A DNA stretch of 64,000 bases, taken from positions 1 through 64,000 of the forward strand of contig CACLBB010000008.1 in assembly GCA_902605035.1 (NCBI GenBank). Reading direction: 5' to 3'. The notes beneath the pieces are model-generated. The model saw only the letters and a list, made by a program, of their open reading frames with translations. It was not told the DNA's origin and searched no databases. Made by a program: the position numbers and the translations under genes. Shown piece after piece: positions 35,772-44,787 of this stretch. Source of the stretch: an uncultured Pelagibacteraceae bacterium. Lineage in GTDB: Bacteria > Pseudomonadota > Alphaproteobacteria > Pelagibacterales > Pelagibacteraceae. Position 1 is the stretch's first letter. Every line of letters begins with the position of its first letter.

Positions 35772-37160
35772 ATGTCATTTAATTGTAGGTTTGCGCCCTC
35801 TCCTACTGGGCCTCTTCATATCGGCGGTGTAAGAACAGCTTTATTTAATTGGCTGCTAGCAAAAAAAAATAAAGGTAAATATTTTTTACGAATAGAGGAT
35901 ACTGATCAAGAAAGATCTAAAGAAGAATTCAAAAATCAAATTATCTCTTCACTTTCTTGGCTAGGTATTGAACATGACGGTAAGGAATATATTCAATCAA
36001 AAAATATCTCTAAGCATGTTGCCGTAGTAGAAGAGCTTCTAAAAAAAGGATTTGCATATAAATGTTATTGCTCAGAAGAAGAAATCCAAGAACAAAAGGA
36101 ACAATGTAAAAAACAAGGTATACCGTATGTTTATAATAGAAAGTGGAGAGACGTAAAAGACCTTAAAATTCCAGAAGGTGTAAAACCAGTAATAAGATTT
36201 AAAAGTAAAATTTCAGGAAATACAATTATAAAAGATCTGGTTCAAGGGGAGAGAAATATTTCAAATTCTACAATTGAAGATTTTGTAATATTGAGAAAAG
36301 ATAAATCACCAACATATCAATTATCAGCAACAGCAGATGATCACGAGATGAAAATTACTCATGTGATTAGAGGTGATGATCATATGATTAATTCTTTTAA
36401 ACAAAAGCAGATCTATGATGCAATGGGTTGGGAAGTTCCAAACTTTGCTCATATTCCATTAATTCATAGTGAGCAAGGAAAAAAATTATCTAAAAGAGAT
36501 AACGCATCCACCCTTGAAGATTATGTTAAAATTGGAATTATTTCAGACGCTTTAAGAAATTATTTATTAAGATTAGGATGGTCCTATAAAGATAAAGAGA
36601 TTTTTACTAAACAAGAAAGCATTGATTTATTTGATTTAAGCGGTGTTGGTAAATCGCCCTCAAAATTAGATATGAATAGGATTTATTCAATTAATGAAAC
36701 GTATATAAAAAAAATGGATGAAAAAGATCTATTTAATTTCTTTAAAGAATACGTTTCGAAATACAAAAAACCTATAGATCAAGCAAAAGAAAATGTTCTT
36801 CTAAAATCAATGAGTTTCTTGAAGAATAAAGCAAAAACTTTAGAAGATATTTGGAACAATTCTCAATACATTTTTAATAATAAAATTGAGATTAGCTCAG
36901 ATGATAAAAAACTAATTGATGATTTATCTAAGATAGTAATTAAAGACTTTATAAATGAATATGAAAAACTATCCTCTTTGTCTAGAGAAACATTAGAGCC
37001 TATAATTAAATCTCTCATTGATAAACATAAGACTAATTTTAAAGGTGTGGGACAACCTTTAAGAATAGCGTTAGTAGGTTCAAGATTTGGGCCAGGTTTA
37101 TATGATTTGATCTTATCTTTAGACAAGGCAGAGGTAATAAAAAGATTAAGTAAAATTTAA
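35772..37160 (+). CDS. gltX: Glutamyl-tRNA synthetase
   Basis: 462 residues, class I: FAPSPTGPLHIGGVRTALFN (HIGH-type motif) and KKLSKRD (KMSKS-type motif), with the RIEDTDQERS segment and a partial cysteine zinc site CYCSEEEI...C. Charges tRNA-Glu and, in organisms lacking GlnRS, tRNA-Gln for later amidation. It shares a base with the next gene. Many alphaproteobacteria have two gltX copies, so which one this is cannot be told here. Confidence 0.95.
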   Translation: MSFNCRFAPSPTGPLHIGGVRTALFNWLLAKKNKGKYFLRIEDTDQERSKEEFKNQIISSLSWLGIEHDGKEYIQSKNISKHVAVVEELLKKGFAYKCYCSEEEIQEQKEQCKKQGIPYVYNRKWRDVKDLKIPEGVKPVIRFKSKISGNTIIKDLVQGERNISNSTIEDFVILRKDKSPTYQLSATADDHEMKITHVIRGDDHMINSFKQKQIYDAMGWEVPNFAHIPLIHSEQGKKLSKRDNASTLEDYVKIGIISDALRNYLLRLGWSYKDKEIFTKQESIDLFDLSGVGKSPSKLDMNRIYSINETYIKKMDEKDLFNFFKEYVSKYKKPIDQAKENVLLKSMSFLKNKAKTLEDIWNNSQYIFNNKIEISSDDKKLIDDLSKIVIKDFINEYEKLSSLSRETLEPIIKSLIDKHKTNFKGVGQPLRIALVGSRFGPGLYDLILSLDKAEVIKRLSKI

Positions 37161-37930
37161 TGAAAGATGCATCATCTTTTAGAAAAAGAAAAAGTTCTTT
37201 TTATGATAAAAAGTCTAATTCACCTTTTAAGATAAGTAGATCTAAATTTTTTAATTTCCTAAGTTGTAAACGATGTTTCTACTTAGATCGTGTCAAGGGT
37301 TTAAAAGAACCATCAATGCCAGGATGGGCTCTTAATATTGCAGTAGATGAATTACTTAAAAAGGAATTTGATCAATATCGAAAAATACAAAAACCTCATC
37401 CAATAATGGTTAAGCATAATTTGAATTTCGTTCCTTATATGCACAAAGATTTAGATGTTTGGAGAAATTCATTAAAAGGTGGAATTTCATATCTTGATGA
37501 AAAAACAAATTTAATTATTTATGGTGGAATTGATGATGTTTGGTTTGATTTAAAAGAAAAAAAATTAGTTGTAGTTGATTATAAAGCTCAATCATCAAAT
37601 TACCCTATTACTATTTCGTCATACTTAGATGCAGAATGGCATTTGAGTTATAAACTTCAAATGGATATATATGTACATATCTTAAGAAAAATGAATTTTA
37701 AAGTTTCCAATTTATCATACTTTTATGTTTGTAATGGACTCAAAACAAATGATAAATTCAATAATAAAATAGAATTTTCAACAACATTAATACCTTATCG
37801 TGTTGATACTTCATGGATTGAAAATAAATTATCTGAAATGAAAGATGTTTTGAATTCCGAAAAAGTTCCAGATACAGAAAAAAACTGCGAAAAATGTGCG
37901 TACCTAAAAGGTGGAAAAGATTTTTTTTGA
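37160..37930 (+). CDS. PD-(D/E)XK nuclease-like protein with two CxxC pairs
   Basis: 256 residues resembling RecB/Cas4-type nucleases. SRSKFFNFLSCKRCFYLDR near the N-terminus matches the S-x-S-x-[LF]...C-P-x-x-[FY] opening of these enzymes. The catalytic core is readable as GGIDDVW followed by VVDYKAQSS, i.e. D...D-x-K. Cysteine pairs C36/C39 and C243/C246 at the two ends could hold a 4Fe-4S cluster as in Cas4/AddB nucleases. It overlaps gltX by one base; no cas or recombination genes are nearby. Substrate unknown; DNA repair after lexA-linked damage is speculation. Confidence 0.75.
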   Translation: MKDASSFRKRKSSFYDKKSNSPFKISRSKFFNFLSCKRCFYLDRVKGLKEPSMPGWALNIAVDELLKKEFDQYRKIQKPHPIMVKHNLNFVPYMHKDLDVWRNSLKGGISYLDEKTNLIIYGGIDDVWFDLKEKKLVVVDYKAQSSNYPITISSYLDAEWHLSYKLQMDIYVHILRKMNFKVSNLSYFYVCNGLKTNDKFNNKIEFSTTLIPYRVDTSWIENKLSEMKDVLNSEKVPDTEKNCEKCAYLKGGKDFF

Positions 37931-37936
37931 AATTAT

Positions 37937-38593
37937 CTATCTATTATTATTCTCATTATCATCTTTAGATGATTGATCGGAATTCTCTGATTGATTTTCT
38001 TCTTGTTGCTCTGGTTCCGGTGTTGGCTCTGGTTCCGGTGTTGGCTCTGGTTCCGGTGTTGGCTCTGGTTCAGGTGTTGGCTCTGGTTCCGGTTGTTGAT
38101 TTGACTCCTCTCGTCCAATGTCTGCCGCTGTCTTAGGTTCAGGCTCTCTTCTCATAAAGAAATAAATTCCTGCTGCGATAACAGCTATTGCTCCTAAGAT
38201 ATAAAGAACTAAGTTTAACCAACCGGCTTCTTCTTCTTCTGCCTCTTGAGTTGGTGTAAGTTCAGGTTCTTCAGGCTTAGCTTCTTGTTCCTGAGATTGT
38301 TCTTGATTTACCTCTTCTTCATTAGGTTCTGTTTCTTTAGCTGGTTCTGGCTCTGGTTCAGGCGTTGGCTCGGGCTCAGGCTCGGGCTGAGGCTCAGGCT
38401 CGGGCTCGGGCTCAGGCTCAGGCTCAGGCTCGGGCTCAGGCTCGGGCTCAGGCTTTATTTCTGGAGGAGAAGTAATAACTTCTTCAGTTTTAACAACTTC
38501 CGCTTCAGCTACTTCATCATCTTTAGGCTTTGGTGAGATAACACCCGTGGCTACTAAAATCGCACCTATACCAATTACGATAATAAAGTCCAT
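37937..38593 (-). CDS. Glu/Pro-repeat protein with two membrane helices
   Basis: 218 residues. Helix 1 is at the very N-terminus (about 3-19), followed by an acidic stretch and a long Glu-Pro dipeptide array (about 48-84). After an acidic Gln/Glu region comes helix 2 (about 125-147, [20 protein letters not shown]) with a basic MRRE stop. A second array of EPEPTP units (about 168-195) is followed by a Ser/Asn/Asp tail. Glu-Pro arrays are stiff, as in TonB, so it might span the periplasm, but there is no TonB C-terminal domain. Not recognised as a family. The DNA is strikingly GC-rich for this genome. Confidence 0.75.
   Translation of the reverse strand: MDFIIVIGIGAILVATGVISPKPKDDEVAEAEVVKTEEVITSPPEIKPEPEPEPEPEPEPEPEPEPEPQPEPEPEPTPEPEPEPAKETEPNEEEVNQEQSQEQEAKPEEPELTPTQEAEEEEAGWLNLVLYILGAIAVIAAGIYFFMRREPEPKTAADIGREESNQQPEPEPTPEPEPTPEPEPTPEPEPTPEPEQQEENQSENSDQSSKDDNENNNR
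38009..38094. repeat. 18-base tandem repeat encoding the second Glu-Pro array
   Basis: The unit CTCTGGTTCCGGTGTTGG is repeated four times from 38009 (38009-38080) with one C/A variant in the fourth copy, then a partial fifth copy. In the minus-strand gene each unit encodes PTPEPE. The near identity of copies suggests recent slippage or recombination expansion. Confidence 0.9.
38341..38453. repeat. 6/12-base tandem repeat encoding the first Glu-Pro array
   Basis: Units of GGCTCA and GGCTCG alternate irregularly across about 110 bases, encoding Glu-Pro dipeptides on the minus strand with occasional Gln or Thr. GC content is far above the surroundings. The mixture of two synonymous units (GAG CCT/GAG CCC-type) argues for repeated slippage with later point changes. 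Confidence 0.9.
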
Positions 38594-38672
38594 GGAATCA
38601 CTATATTTTATTAAGTATTAATTTCTATTATATTTTACGATCTGTATGTACGATTTGGGGTGTTGTGGATAT

Positions 38673-39599
38673 TTAATTATTTAATGCTAATAAATGCTGC
38701 TTAATACTTTCTGATAGAGCTAACAAATCATAACCACCCTCCAAAAATGAAATTATTCTACCCTCAGAATGTATATTTCCTAGATCAACAATTTTTTTTG
38801 TTATTTTGTAAAAATCTTCTGATTCTAAATTAATATTTGCTAGAGGGTCTCTAACATGGGCATCAAATCCAGCAGAGATTAAAATTATCTCTGGTTTGAA
38901 TTTATCTATTGGTCTCAGTATTTTTTGATCAAATATTTTTAAAAATTCTTTACCTTTCATCCCATTTTTCAATGGTGCGTTAAAAATATTGCCTACGCCT
39001 GTTTCTTGTTCAGAACCTGTACCTGGAAATAATGGAAATTCATGGGACGAGGCATATAATATAGTTTCATCATTATAAAAAATCTCTTGTGTTCCATTAC
39101 CATGATGTACGTCGAAATCTATTATAGCTATTTTGTTAACTTTGTACTTATTCTGCAAATATTTAGCCGTAACCGCAATATTATTTACAAAACAAAAACC
39201 CATAGCTTTTGTTGCCTCGGCATGATGCCCTGGGGGTCTAATAGCACAAAATACTCTTTCATTTTTTTTCATTAAATCATCAGCTGCAGCGATTCCAGCT
39301 CCACAGGATCTTAAAATAGCTTTTTTACTATTAGGACAAAGCATAGTGTCTGCATAAGGTTCTTTTTCTACACCTATCAATCCTGATTTAGGTATATTAG
39401 AAAATATTTTTTCAATATGATTTTTGGGATGAACTAAAGAAATTGTTTCAATATCAGCAAGAGGAGCATCCTTAAAATTAATTTCAAAATCTTTTATTTG
39501 TTTAATAGATTCTAAGATACTATCTATTCTTTCTTTTCTTTCGGGATGATTAAATCCATTATCTTTGAGCAAACAATCGCTGTGTTTATAAACTAACAT
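38673..39599 (-). CDS. Histone deacetylase-family amidohydrolase
   Basis: 308 residues with the class-II-like deacetylase motifs RPPGHHAE (catalytic histidines), GFCFVNNIAV, IDFDVHHGNGTQ (zinc ligands D and H), and ISAGFDAHVRDPL (third zinc ligand). Bacterial members deacetylate acetylpolyamines, acetylated lysines or other amides; the substrate here is not evident. The start shares one base with the lpxB stop, so it is carried at the end of the lipid A operon. Confidence 0.88.
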   Translation of the reverse strand: MLVYKHSDCLLKDNGFNHPERKERIDSILESIKQIKDFEINFKDAPLADIETISLVHPKNHIEKIFSNIPKSGLIGVEKEPYADTMLCPNSKKAILRSCGAGIAAADDLMKKNERVFCAIRPPGHHAEATKAMGFCFVNNIAVTAKYLQNKYKVNKIAIIDFDVHHGNGTQEIFYNDETILYASSHEFPLFPGTGSEQETGVGNIFNAPLKNGMKGKEFLKIFDQKILRPIDKFKPEIILISAGFDAHVRDPLANINLESEDFYKITKKIVDLGNIHSEGRIISFLEGGYDLLALSESIKQHLLALNN

Positions 39600-40729
39600 T
39601 ACAAAAATTTATTTAATGATAAACTTGCTAATTCTGAAGAAGATCCATTAATTTTAAGTTTATCCAAGATACTTTGAACTCTATTAACTTGTTCTTTAAT
39701 TTTATTTGGATCTTCTAAAAAATTACTTACATGTTTGAAAATATTCTTAGAATTACAATTAGATTGAAGAAGTTCAGGTATAATTTCTTCATTAGCTGCA
39801 AAGTTTATAATATTTGCATATTTTGTTTTAACTAGGCTTTTAACTATCATAAAATTTATAAAACCCATCTTATAAAGAATAATTGAAGGTATTTTTGCAT
39901 TTGAGATTTCTAAAGAAACTGTTCCCGATTTTGCAACAGCAAACACAGATTTTTGTAAAATATGAGATTTAATTTTGTCGTCACTTACTATTTCACAATT
40001 TTTTAGACTGCTTTCATTGATGAAGGATTTGATGAGATTTGAATATTCTCTTGTAGAATGAAACACATAGGTCATATCTGTATACTTTTTATTCATCAAT
40101 TTTATAAAATCCAATAAAATTGGCATTAAGACAATAATCTCTGACTTACGACTTCCGGCAAACACTGAGATTAAGGCTTTATTTTTTCCTATGATTTGAT
40201 TGATATCAATTTTACTTCTTTCCTTATTTTGTAATAATGGATGGCCAACAAATTCACAGCTTACATTTTCTTTTTCAAAATATTTTTTTTCAAAATTAAA
40301 TAATAATAAAATATGATCTATAAAATTTTTAATCTTTTTAACTCTTCCTTCTCTCCACACCCAAACTTGTGGGGCTACATAGTGAACAGTTTTAATTTTA
40401 ACATTTATCTTTTTTACTTTTTCAGCAACCCTAAGAGTAAAATCAGGACTATCAACTGTAAACAGTACATCTGGATTATAATCTACAATTGATTTTACAG
40501 TTTCGTTAATTTTTCTATTTATCCTAAATATGTTTAAAATTACATTAGTAAAACCTAAATAGGTAATCTCTTTTAAGTCATAAATAGATTTTATACCCAA
40601 AGATTGAAGGTGTTCTCCTCCAACAGATAAAAATTCTATATTTTGATTTATTTTTTTTAAATCACTAATTACTTTTGAAGCTAATTTGTCTCCTGATGAC
40701 TCGCCTGTAAGAATAAATAACTTTTTCAT
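39599..40729 (-). CDS. lpxB: Lipid-A-disaccharide synthase
   Basis: 376 residues with ILTGESSGDKLASKVI at the start, YVAPQVWVWREGRVKKI, FVGHPLL and FAGSRKSEI motifs of the GT19 family. It joins UDP-diacylglucosamine to lipid X, giving the lipid A disaccharide on the inner face of the inner membrane. Its ATG overlaps the stop of the sugar dehydrogenase gene by 4 bases. Confidence 0.95.
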   Translation of the reverse strand: MKKLFILTGESSGDKLASKVISDLKKINQNIEFLSVGGEHLQSLGIKSIYDLKEITYLGFTNVILNIFRINRKINETVKSIVDYNPDVLFTVDSPDFTLRVAEKVKKINVKIKTVHYVAPQVWVWREGRVKKIKNFIDHILLLFNFEKKYFEKENVSCEFVGHPLLQNKERSKIDINQIIGKNKALISVFAGSRKSEIIVLMPILLDFIKLMNKKYTDMTYVFHSTREYSNLIKSFINESSLKNCEIVSDDKIKSHILQKSVFAVAKSGTVSLEISNAKIPSIILYKMGFINFMIVKSLVKTKYANIINFAANEEIIPELLQSNCNSKNIFKHVSNFLEDPNKIKEQVNRVQSILDKLKINGSSSELASLSLNKFL

Positions 40730-41787
40730 TTATACATTCTCCAAAGTTCTCCATTATCTGATAACATATAAAGGTCTCCGGTTTCTTTATGTATTTTTAT
40801 ATCTCTTATTCTACCTATATTACCTTTAAAAATAATTTCCTCATTTAAAAATATATTGTTTTTAAATTTAATTTTTCTCAAAGATTGATCTTTTAATGAA
40901 GCAATTAAAGCGTCTCCATTCCATTCTTTAAATGTGGTTCCATTATAAATTGTCATTGCACTGACTGCTATTGAAGGAACCCAATATTTAATTGCTTTTG
41001 TAAAACCAGGTTTCCACTTTGGTCCTATTTTGGTTCCAGAATAATTGGTTCCACCCCAACCTAATATTTTCCATCCATAATTTTCTCCAAAATTTGCTGT
41101 ACCAAACCAATCCCCACCTTTAGCTCCGTGATTAGTCATATATATTTTATCGTCAAACGGAGAAAGAGCTAATCCCTGTGGGTTTCTAACTCCAATTTGA
41201 AAAATTTCAGGCAACCAATCTTTTTTGCTTTTAAATTTTGGATTATCTTTAGGGATGGAACCGTCTAAATTAATTCTAATAACACTTCCAGGATGTTTAC
41301 TGGCATCTTGAGCTATCATTCCTTGTCCACGTTCGCCTGCAGTTATATATAAGTGATCATCCTTAATAGCCAATCTTGAACCAAAATGATAACCTGAGTT
41401 TATTGGAGGCTCTGCTCTAAAAATATTTATAAACTCAATATTTTTGCTATTAAATTTTCCTTTTGCTACGGAAGTGCTTGTCTTCCAATTACCTCTATTT
41501 TCAGAATATGAGATATAAACATGCTCTTTATCATATAAAACGTCAAGTAATCCGCCTTGCCCATCTTCTAAAACTGAAAGATTATGTTTAATTTCTGAAA
41601 TTTTTTTATCTATTAAATTTAAAGTAAATAATTTTCCTGACTTTTCCGTAATCAAAACGTTTTCTTGATCGATAAAAGAAAGACTCCATGGTTTTTTTAA
41701 ACTATCAACAATTTTTTCTAACTTGATTTCAGAAGCGTGTAAATTAGACAAACTAAAAAAAAATAAGATGATAATTAATTTTTTCAT
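40726..41787 (-). CDS. Periplasmic PQQ-type sugar dehydrogenase (YliI/Asd-like)
   Basis: 353 residues with an N-terminal signal peptide (about 1-18, cut near LHA|SE). It is a beta-propeller of the glucose/sorbosone dehydrogenase family: LEKIVDSLKKPWSLSFID, EDGQGGLLDV, YHFGSRLAI, TAGERGQGMIAQ, HPGSVIRINLDG and VRNPQGLALSP. Family members oxidise aldose sugars using pyrroloquinoline quinone; no pqq biosynthesis genes are in this window. It lies between lpxI and lpxB, overlapping both by 4 bases, an unusual neighbour for lipid A genes. Confidence 0.85.
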   Translation of the reverse strand: MKKLIIILFFFSLSNLHASEIKLEKIVDSLKKPWSLSFIDQENVLITEKSGKLFTLNLIDKKISEIKHNLSVLEDGQGGLLDVLYDKEHVYISYSENRGNWKTSTSVAKGKFNSKNIEFINIFRAEPPINSGYHFGSRLAIKDDHLYITAGERGQGMIAQDASKHPGSVIRINLDGSIPKDNPKFKSKKDWLPEIFQIGVRNPQGLALSPFDDKIYMTNHGAKGGDWFGTANFGENYGWKILGWGGTNYSGTKIGPKWKPGFTKAIKYWVPSIAVSAMTIYNGTTFKEWNGDALIASLKDQSLRKIKFKNNIFLNEEIIFKGNIGRIRDIKIHKETGDLYMLSDNGELWRMYK

Positions 41788-42575
41788 TTTACAGAGATAA
41801 ACATTCTATTTTTATTAGCAAAATTAATACATTTTTTTCTTTCCAAAAAAATGTTTTGTCTGCTTTTTAGAACAATTCCTTTAAGTCCTGCTAACTTACA
41901 CTGTTTAAAAGTTTGTAACCCGACAGCAGGTAAATCAATCCTAAGGTCCTGTTTTTTTTTTGGCAATTTAACTAAAACACCTTTATTTCTAAATTTTTTA
42001 CTTTTACAATTTTTAAGCATTTTTTGAGTTCCGCTTTTGCCTTCTATAGCTATCACTTTTTTATTTCTAACAACCGCTGCCTGACTAAAAGTATATTTAC
42101 CTAAACGATTTAAAGTTTTTATAGCTTTATTAATATCAAGCTTATCAACCCTGTTAGGTTTTATTGTTGTATAATTTCCTTTTTTTAAAGTTAATTCAGG
42201 ATTAAACGCTAAAGAGCTAATCGTTTTAATCTTTTCTTTTTTCAAAATATAAATTATTTCTTTTAAAATAGCTGCATCGCCTAGTTTAGAACTTTTTATT
42301 ATTCTAGGCATATAATAAACTGCTTTTAAATCCAGACGCAGTTTAGATAATTTTGGCTTTTTTACTTTTCCAGCAAATAATACTTTTTTACAATTATTTT
42401 CTTTAAAAATTTTTATGATCTTTCCAAATTGACCCAAAGATACTGAATGCGAAAATTTATCTTTTTTAAAAATTTTTTTTTTCGATAGATCAATGATTAG
42501 ATATCTTTTTTTATTCTTAATTTTTTTTAAGATTTGTTTTGGAAAATCAGTTTCCCCAAATATTAGACCGATCAT
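41784..42575 (-). CDS. lpxI: UDP-2,3-diacylglucosamine pyrophosphatase, LpxI type
   Basis: 263 residues matching the LpxI family: IGLIFGETDFPKQIL at the start, VLFAGKVKKP, the central SQAAVVRNKKVIAIEG and GTQKML, and the C-terminal RIDLPAVGLQTFKQC and LAGLKGIVL. LpxI is the alphaproteobacterial replacement for LpxH and makes lipid X by attack on the other phosphate. Seven bases separate it from lpxA. Confidence 0.92.
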   Translation of the reverse strand: MIGLIFGETDFPKQILKKIKNKKRYLIIDLSKKKIFKKDKFSHSVSLGQFGKIIKIFKENNCKKVLFAGKVKKPKLSKLRLDLKAVYYMPRIIKSSKLGDAAILKEIIYILKKEKIKTISSLAFNPELTLKKGNYTTIKPNRVDKLDINKAIKTLNRLGKYTFSQAAVVRNKKVIAIEGKSGTQKMLKNCKSKKFRNKGVLVKLPKKKQDLRIDLPAVGLQTFKQCKLAGLKGIVLKSRQNIFLERKKCINFANKNRMFISVK

Positions 42576-42582
42576 AATTATC

Positions 42583-43374
42583 TTAACTCAATGGTGAACA
42601 AATAGGTCTTTTTTTATCTTTTTCTATGAAAGTTATTACTTCGTTTACCAATTCGTTACCTTTGTGTTCGCCATTAATTTTACTTAAATTTTCATGAAAA
42701 TTTTTTGATGCAAAAATTTCTTTATAAGCTTTACTTAAACCCATTATTTTTTGATTATCATATTTCTTTCTTCTTAATCCTATTAAATTCAATCCTTGTA
42801 GGTGGTTTCTATTTCCTACAGATAAACCAAAGGGAATAACATCCTTTAATACTCCTGTCATTCCTCCTATCATTGCCAATCTACCAATTCTTGTAAATTG
42901 TTGAACCGCTGAGTTACCTCCAATAACAACCGAGTCCTCAATTGTTACATGGCCTCCTAAAGGAACATTATTAGCAATTATTACGTTATTACCAATCTTA
43001 CAATCGTGAGCTATATGAGAAGAAATCATAAATAAACAGTTATTACCAATTTTTGTTTTCAAACCTCCACCTTCTGTGCCTGGATTTATTGTTACATACT
43101 CACGAATTAGATTGTTCTCACCGATATCTAAACTATTTTTTTCACCTTTAAATTTTAAGTCTTGGGGTTGAGTTCCAATACTGGCAAATGGAAAAATTCT
43201 AGTTCCTTTTCCTATAGCTGTATTGCCTTCAACATGCACATTAGAGACTAGCTCTACATTTTCATTGAGAATAACATTTGGACCAACATAACAGAATGGA
43301 CCAATTTTAACATTAGTTGAGACTCTTGCTTTAGGGTCTATTATACTCGATTTATGAATCATTTTTTCTGTCAA
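42583..43374 (-). CDS. lpxA: UDP-N-acetylglucosamine acyltransferase
   Basis: 263 residues with the left-handed beta-helix hexapeptide repeats throughout the first two thirds and the catalytic SSHIAHDCKIGNN histidine. GGMTGVLKDVIPFGLSVGN and LQGLNLIGLRRK match LpxA C-terminal regions. It performs the first step of lipid A synthesis. It begins 22 bases before the fabZ stop, a long overlap; an internal ATG two codons downstream (MIHKSS) is a possible alternative start. Confidence 0.95.
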   Translation of the reverse strand: MTEKMIHKSSIIDPKARVSTNVKIGPFCYVGPNVILNENVELVSNVHVEGNTAIGKGTRIFPFASIGTQPQDLKFKGEKNSLDIGENNLIREYVTINPGTEGGGLKTKIGNNCLFMISSHIAHDCKIGNNVIIANNVPLGGHVTIEDSVVIGGNSAVQQFTRIGRLAMIGGMTGVLKDVIPFGLSVGNRNHLQGLNLIGLRRKKYDNQKIMGLSKAYKEIFASKNFHENLSKINGEHKGNELVNEVITFIEKDKKRPICSPLS

Positions 43375-43813
43375 CTATAGTTGCTGACCATTCAGCATCA
43401 GCCATTTTCTTTCCATCAACTTTTGCTAAACCTTTATATTTCCAAACTCTCCCATGCGATCTGACCGCTTCTATTTCTAGATGAAGCTCACAATCAGGAA
43501 TAATTGGACTTCTAAATCTAGCTTTGTCCACACTCATTAAATAAACTAATTTGTTTGCATATTCTTTTGGATCAATGCCATGAGCAGTCAAAGCTGCAGC
43601 GGCCTGCCCGAAAGCTTCTACGATTAGAACTCCTGGCATTACTGGTTGACCCGGAAAATGGCCTTGAACATAAAAACCGTTTTTTTTTACATACATTATT
43701 GCTGTAGCAGATTTTAAAGGAACTATTTTAATAAGCTTATCAATTAATAGCATTGGTTCTCTATGAGGTAATAAACTCTCAATTTTTTTTTTATCAATTT
43801 CAGTTTCGTTCAT
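43352..43813 (-). CDS. fabZ: 3-hydroxyacyl-ACP dehydratase
   Basis: 153 residues in a hot-dog fold with [12 protein letters not shown], the active-site helix [19 protein letters not shown] (His and Glu) and [14 protein letters not shown]. It dehydrates 3-hydroxyacyl-ACP in fatty acid elongation and competes with LpxA/LpxD for hydroxyacyl-ACP, which explains the conserved lpxD-fabZ-lpxA order. It overlaps lpxD by 14 bases and lpxA by 23. Confidence 0.96.
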   Translation of the reverse strand: MNETEIDKKKIESLLPHREPMLLIDKLIKIVPLKSATAIMYVKKNGFYVQGHFPGQPVMPGVLIVEAFGQAAAALTAHGIDPKEYANKLVYLMSVDKARFRSPIIPDCELHLEIEAVRSHGRVWKYKGLAKVDGKKMADAEWSATIVDRKNDS

Positions 43814-44780
43814 TTTTTTTCCAATTTTTTATAAAATTTTTAAAAGGTACGGCTGGATATCCCATTACTACTTGATTGTCTTCAATATCTTTTACAACTC
43901 CACTTCCTCCACCAATTTTGACATTATTTCCAACGGTCAAATGTCCTGAAATACCAGCTTGTCCACCGATTGAAACATTGTTTCCTATAGTTGAACTTCC
44001 TGCAAAACCAACCTGTCCAGCTATCATGCAATTTGAACCAATTTTTACATTGTGTGCTAAGTGAACCTGATTATCTAAAAAAGTATTTTTTCCAATTTCT
44101 GTATCGTCAACTGAACCACGATCAATAGTGCAACCAGATGCAATTTCAACGTTGTCATCAATTAAAACACGGCCAATATGAGGAAATTTTAAATTTTTAT
44201 CTTTTAATGGTATAAAACCAAATCCCTTCAATCCAATTTTACAACCATCTTGTATCACAACATTATCACCCAGTATTGTATTTTTTAAAACAACTTGTGA
44301 ACCAATCGTGCAATTATTGCCAATAACAACATCGTGTTCTATGATAGTATTAGTTCCAATAATGCTATTCTTACCAATTCTAGCATTTTTACCAATTAAA
44401 ACATTATTACCAAATTTTACACTTTTATAATTATATTTACTTGAAGATTTCAATGTTAAATCTGGATAATCCACATCAGCGTTGGGATAAAGTTTCTTCA
44501 GAACTTTTGCAAGTTCAAATAGAACATTTTTTACCACTATCTTTTTTACTGTTTGAGGTAAAAACTTTTCTAATTTATAATTTGTAATACAATACGAAGC
44601 CTTAGTATTATTAGCGAATGATTTATATTTTATAGAGTCAAAAAAAGTCAGATCATATTTTTTTGATTTATTAAGAGGTCTTATTTCATTAATTTTTAAT
44701 TTTTTTTTTAAATTTAAATTAGGAAAAAAATCGCTTATAAAATAATTTTTATTTTTTTTGAAAAATGTAAGATCTTTCAT
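43800..44780 (-). CDS. lpxD: UDP-3-O-acylglucosamine N-acyltransferase
   Basis: 326 residues: an N-terminal uridine-binding domain (about 1-105) followed by a hexapeptide beta-helix rich in G-N/K-N-x-x-I-G turns. The catalytic region is [19 protein letters not shown], with [17 protein letters not shown] after it. It adds the N-linked hydroxyacyl chain in lipid A synthesis. It lies 7 bases after the skp-like gene. Confidence 0.95.
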   Translation of the reverse strand: MKDLTFFKKNKNYFISDFFPNLNLKKKLKINEIRPLNKSKKYDLTFFDSIKYKSFANNTKASYCITNYKLEKFLPQTVKKIVVKNVLFELAKVLKKLYPNADVDYPDLTLKSSSKYNYKSVKFGNNVLIGKNARIGKNSIIGTNTIIEHDVVIGNNCTIGSQVVLKNTILGDNVVIQDGCKIGLKGFGFIPLKDKNLKFPHIGRVLIDDNVEIASGCTIDRGSVDDTEIGKNTFLDNQVHLAHNVKIGSNCMIAGQVGFAGSSTIGNNVSIGGQAGISGHLTVGNNVKIGGGSGVVKDIEDNQVVMGYPAVPFKNFIKNWKKNERN

Positions 44781-44787
44781 TAAACTA

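Noticed and set aside
38009-38453. Repeated units resembling a CRISPR array
   Set aside because: Units are directly tandem with no unique spacers, lie inside a coding frame in multiples of three, and no cas genes are near. The Cas4-like nuclease next door is not enough.
38246-38536. 96-codon plus-strand frame rich in Arg-Leu-Gly opposite the Glu-Pro protein
   Set aside because: It is the mirror reading of the Glu-Pro repeats; the minus-strand frame has proper membrane helices and a start, the plus one does not.
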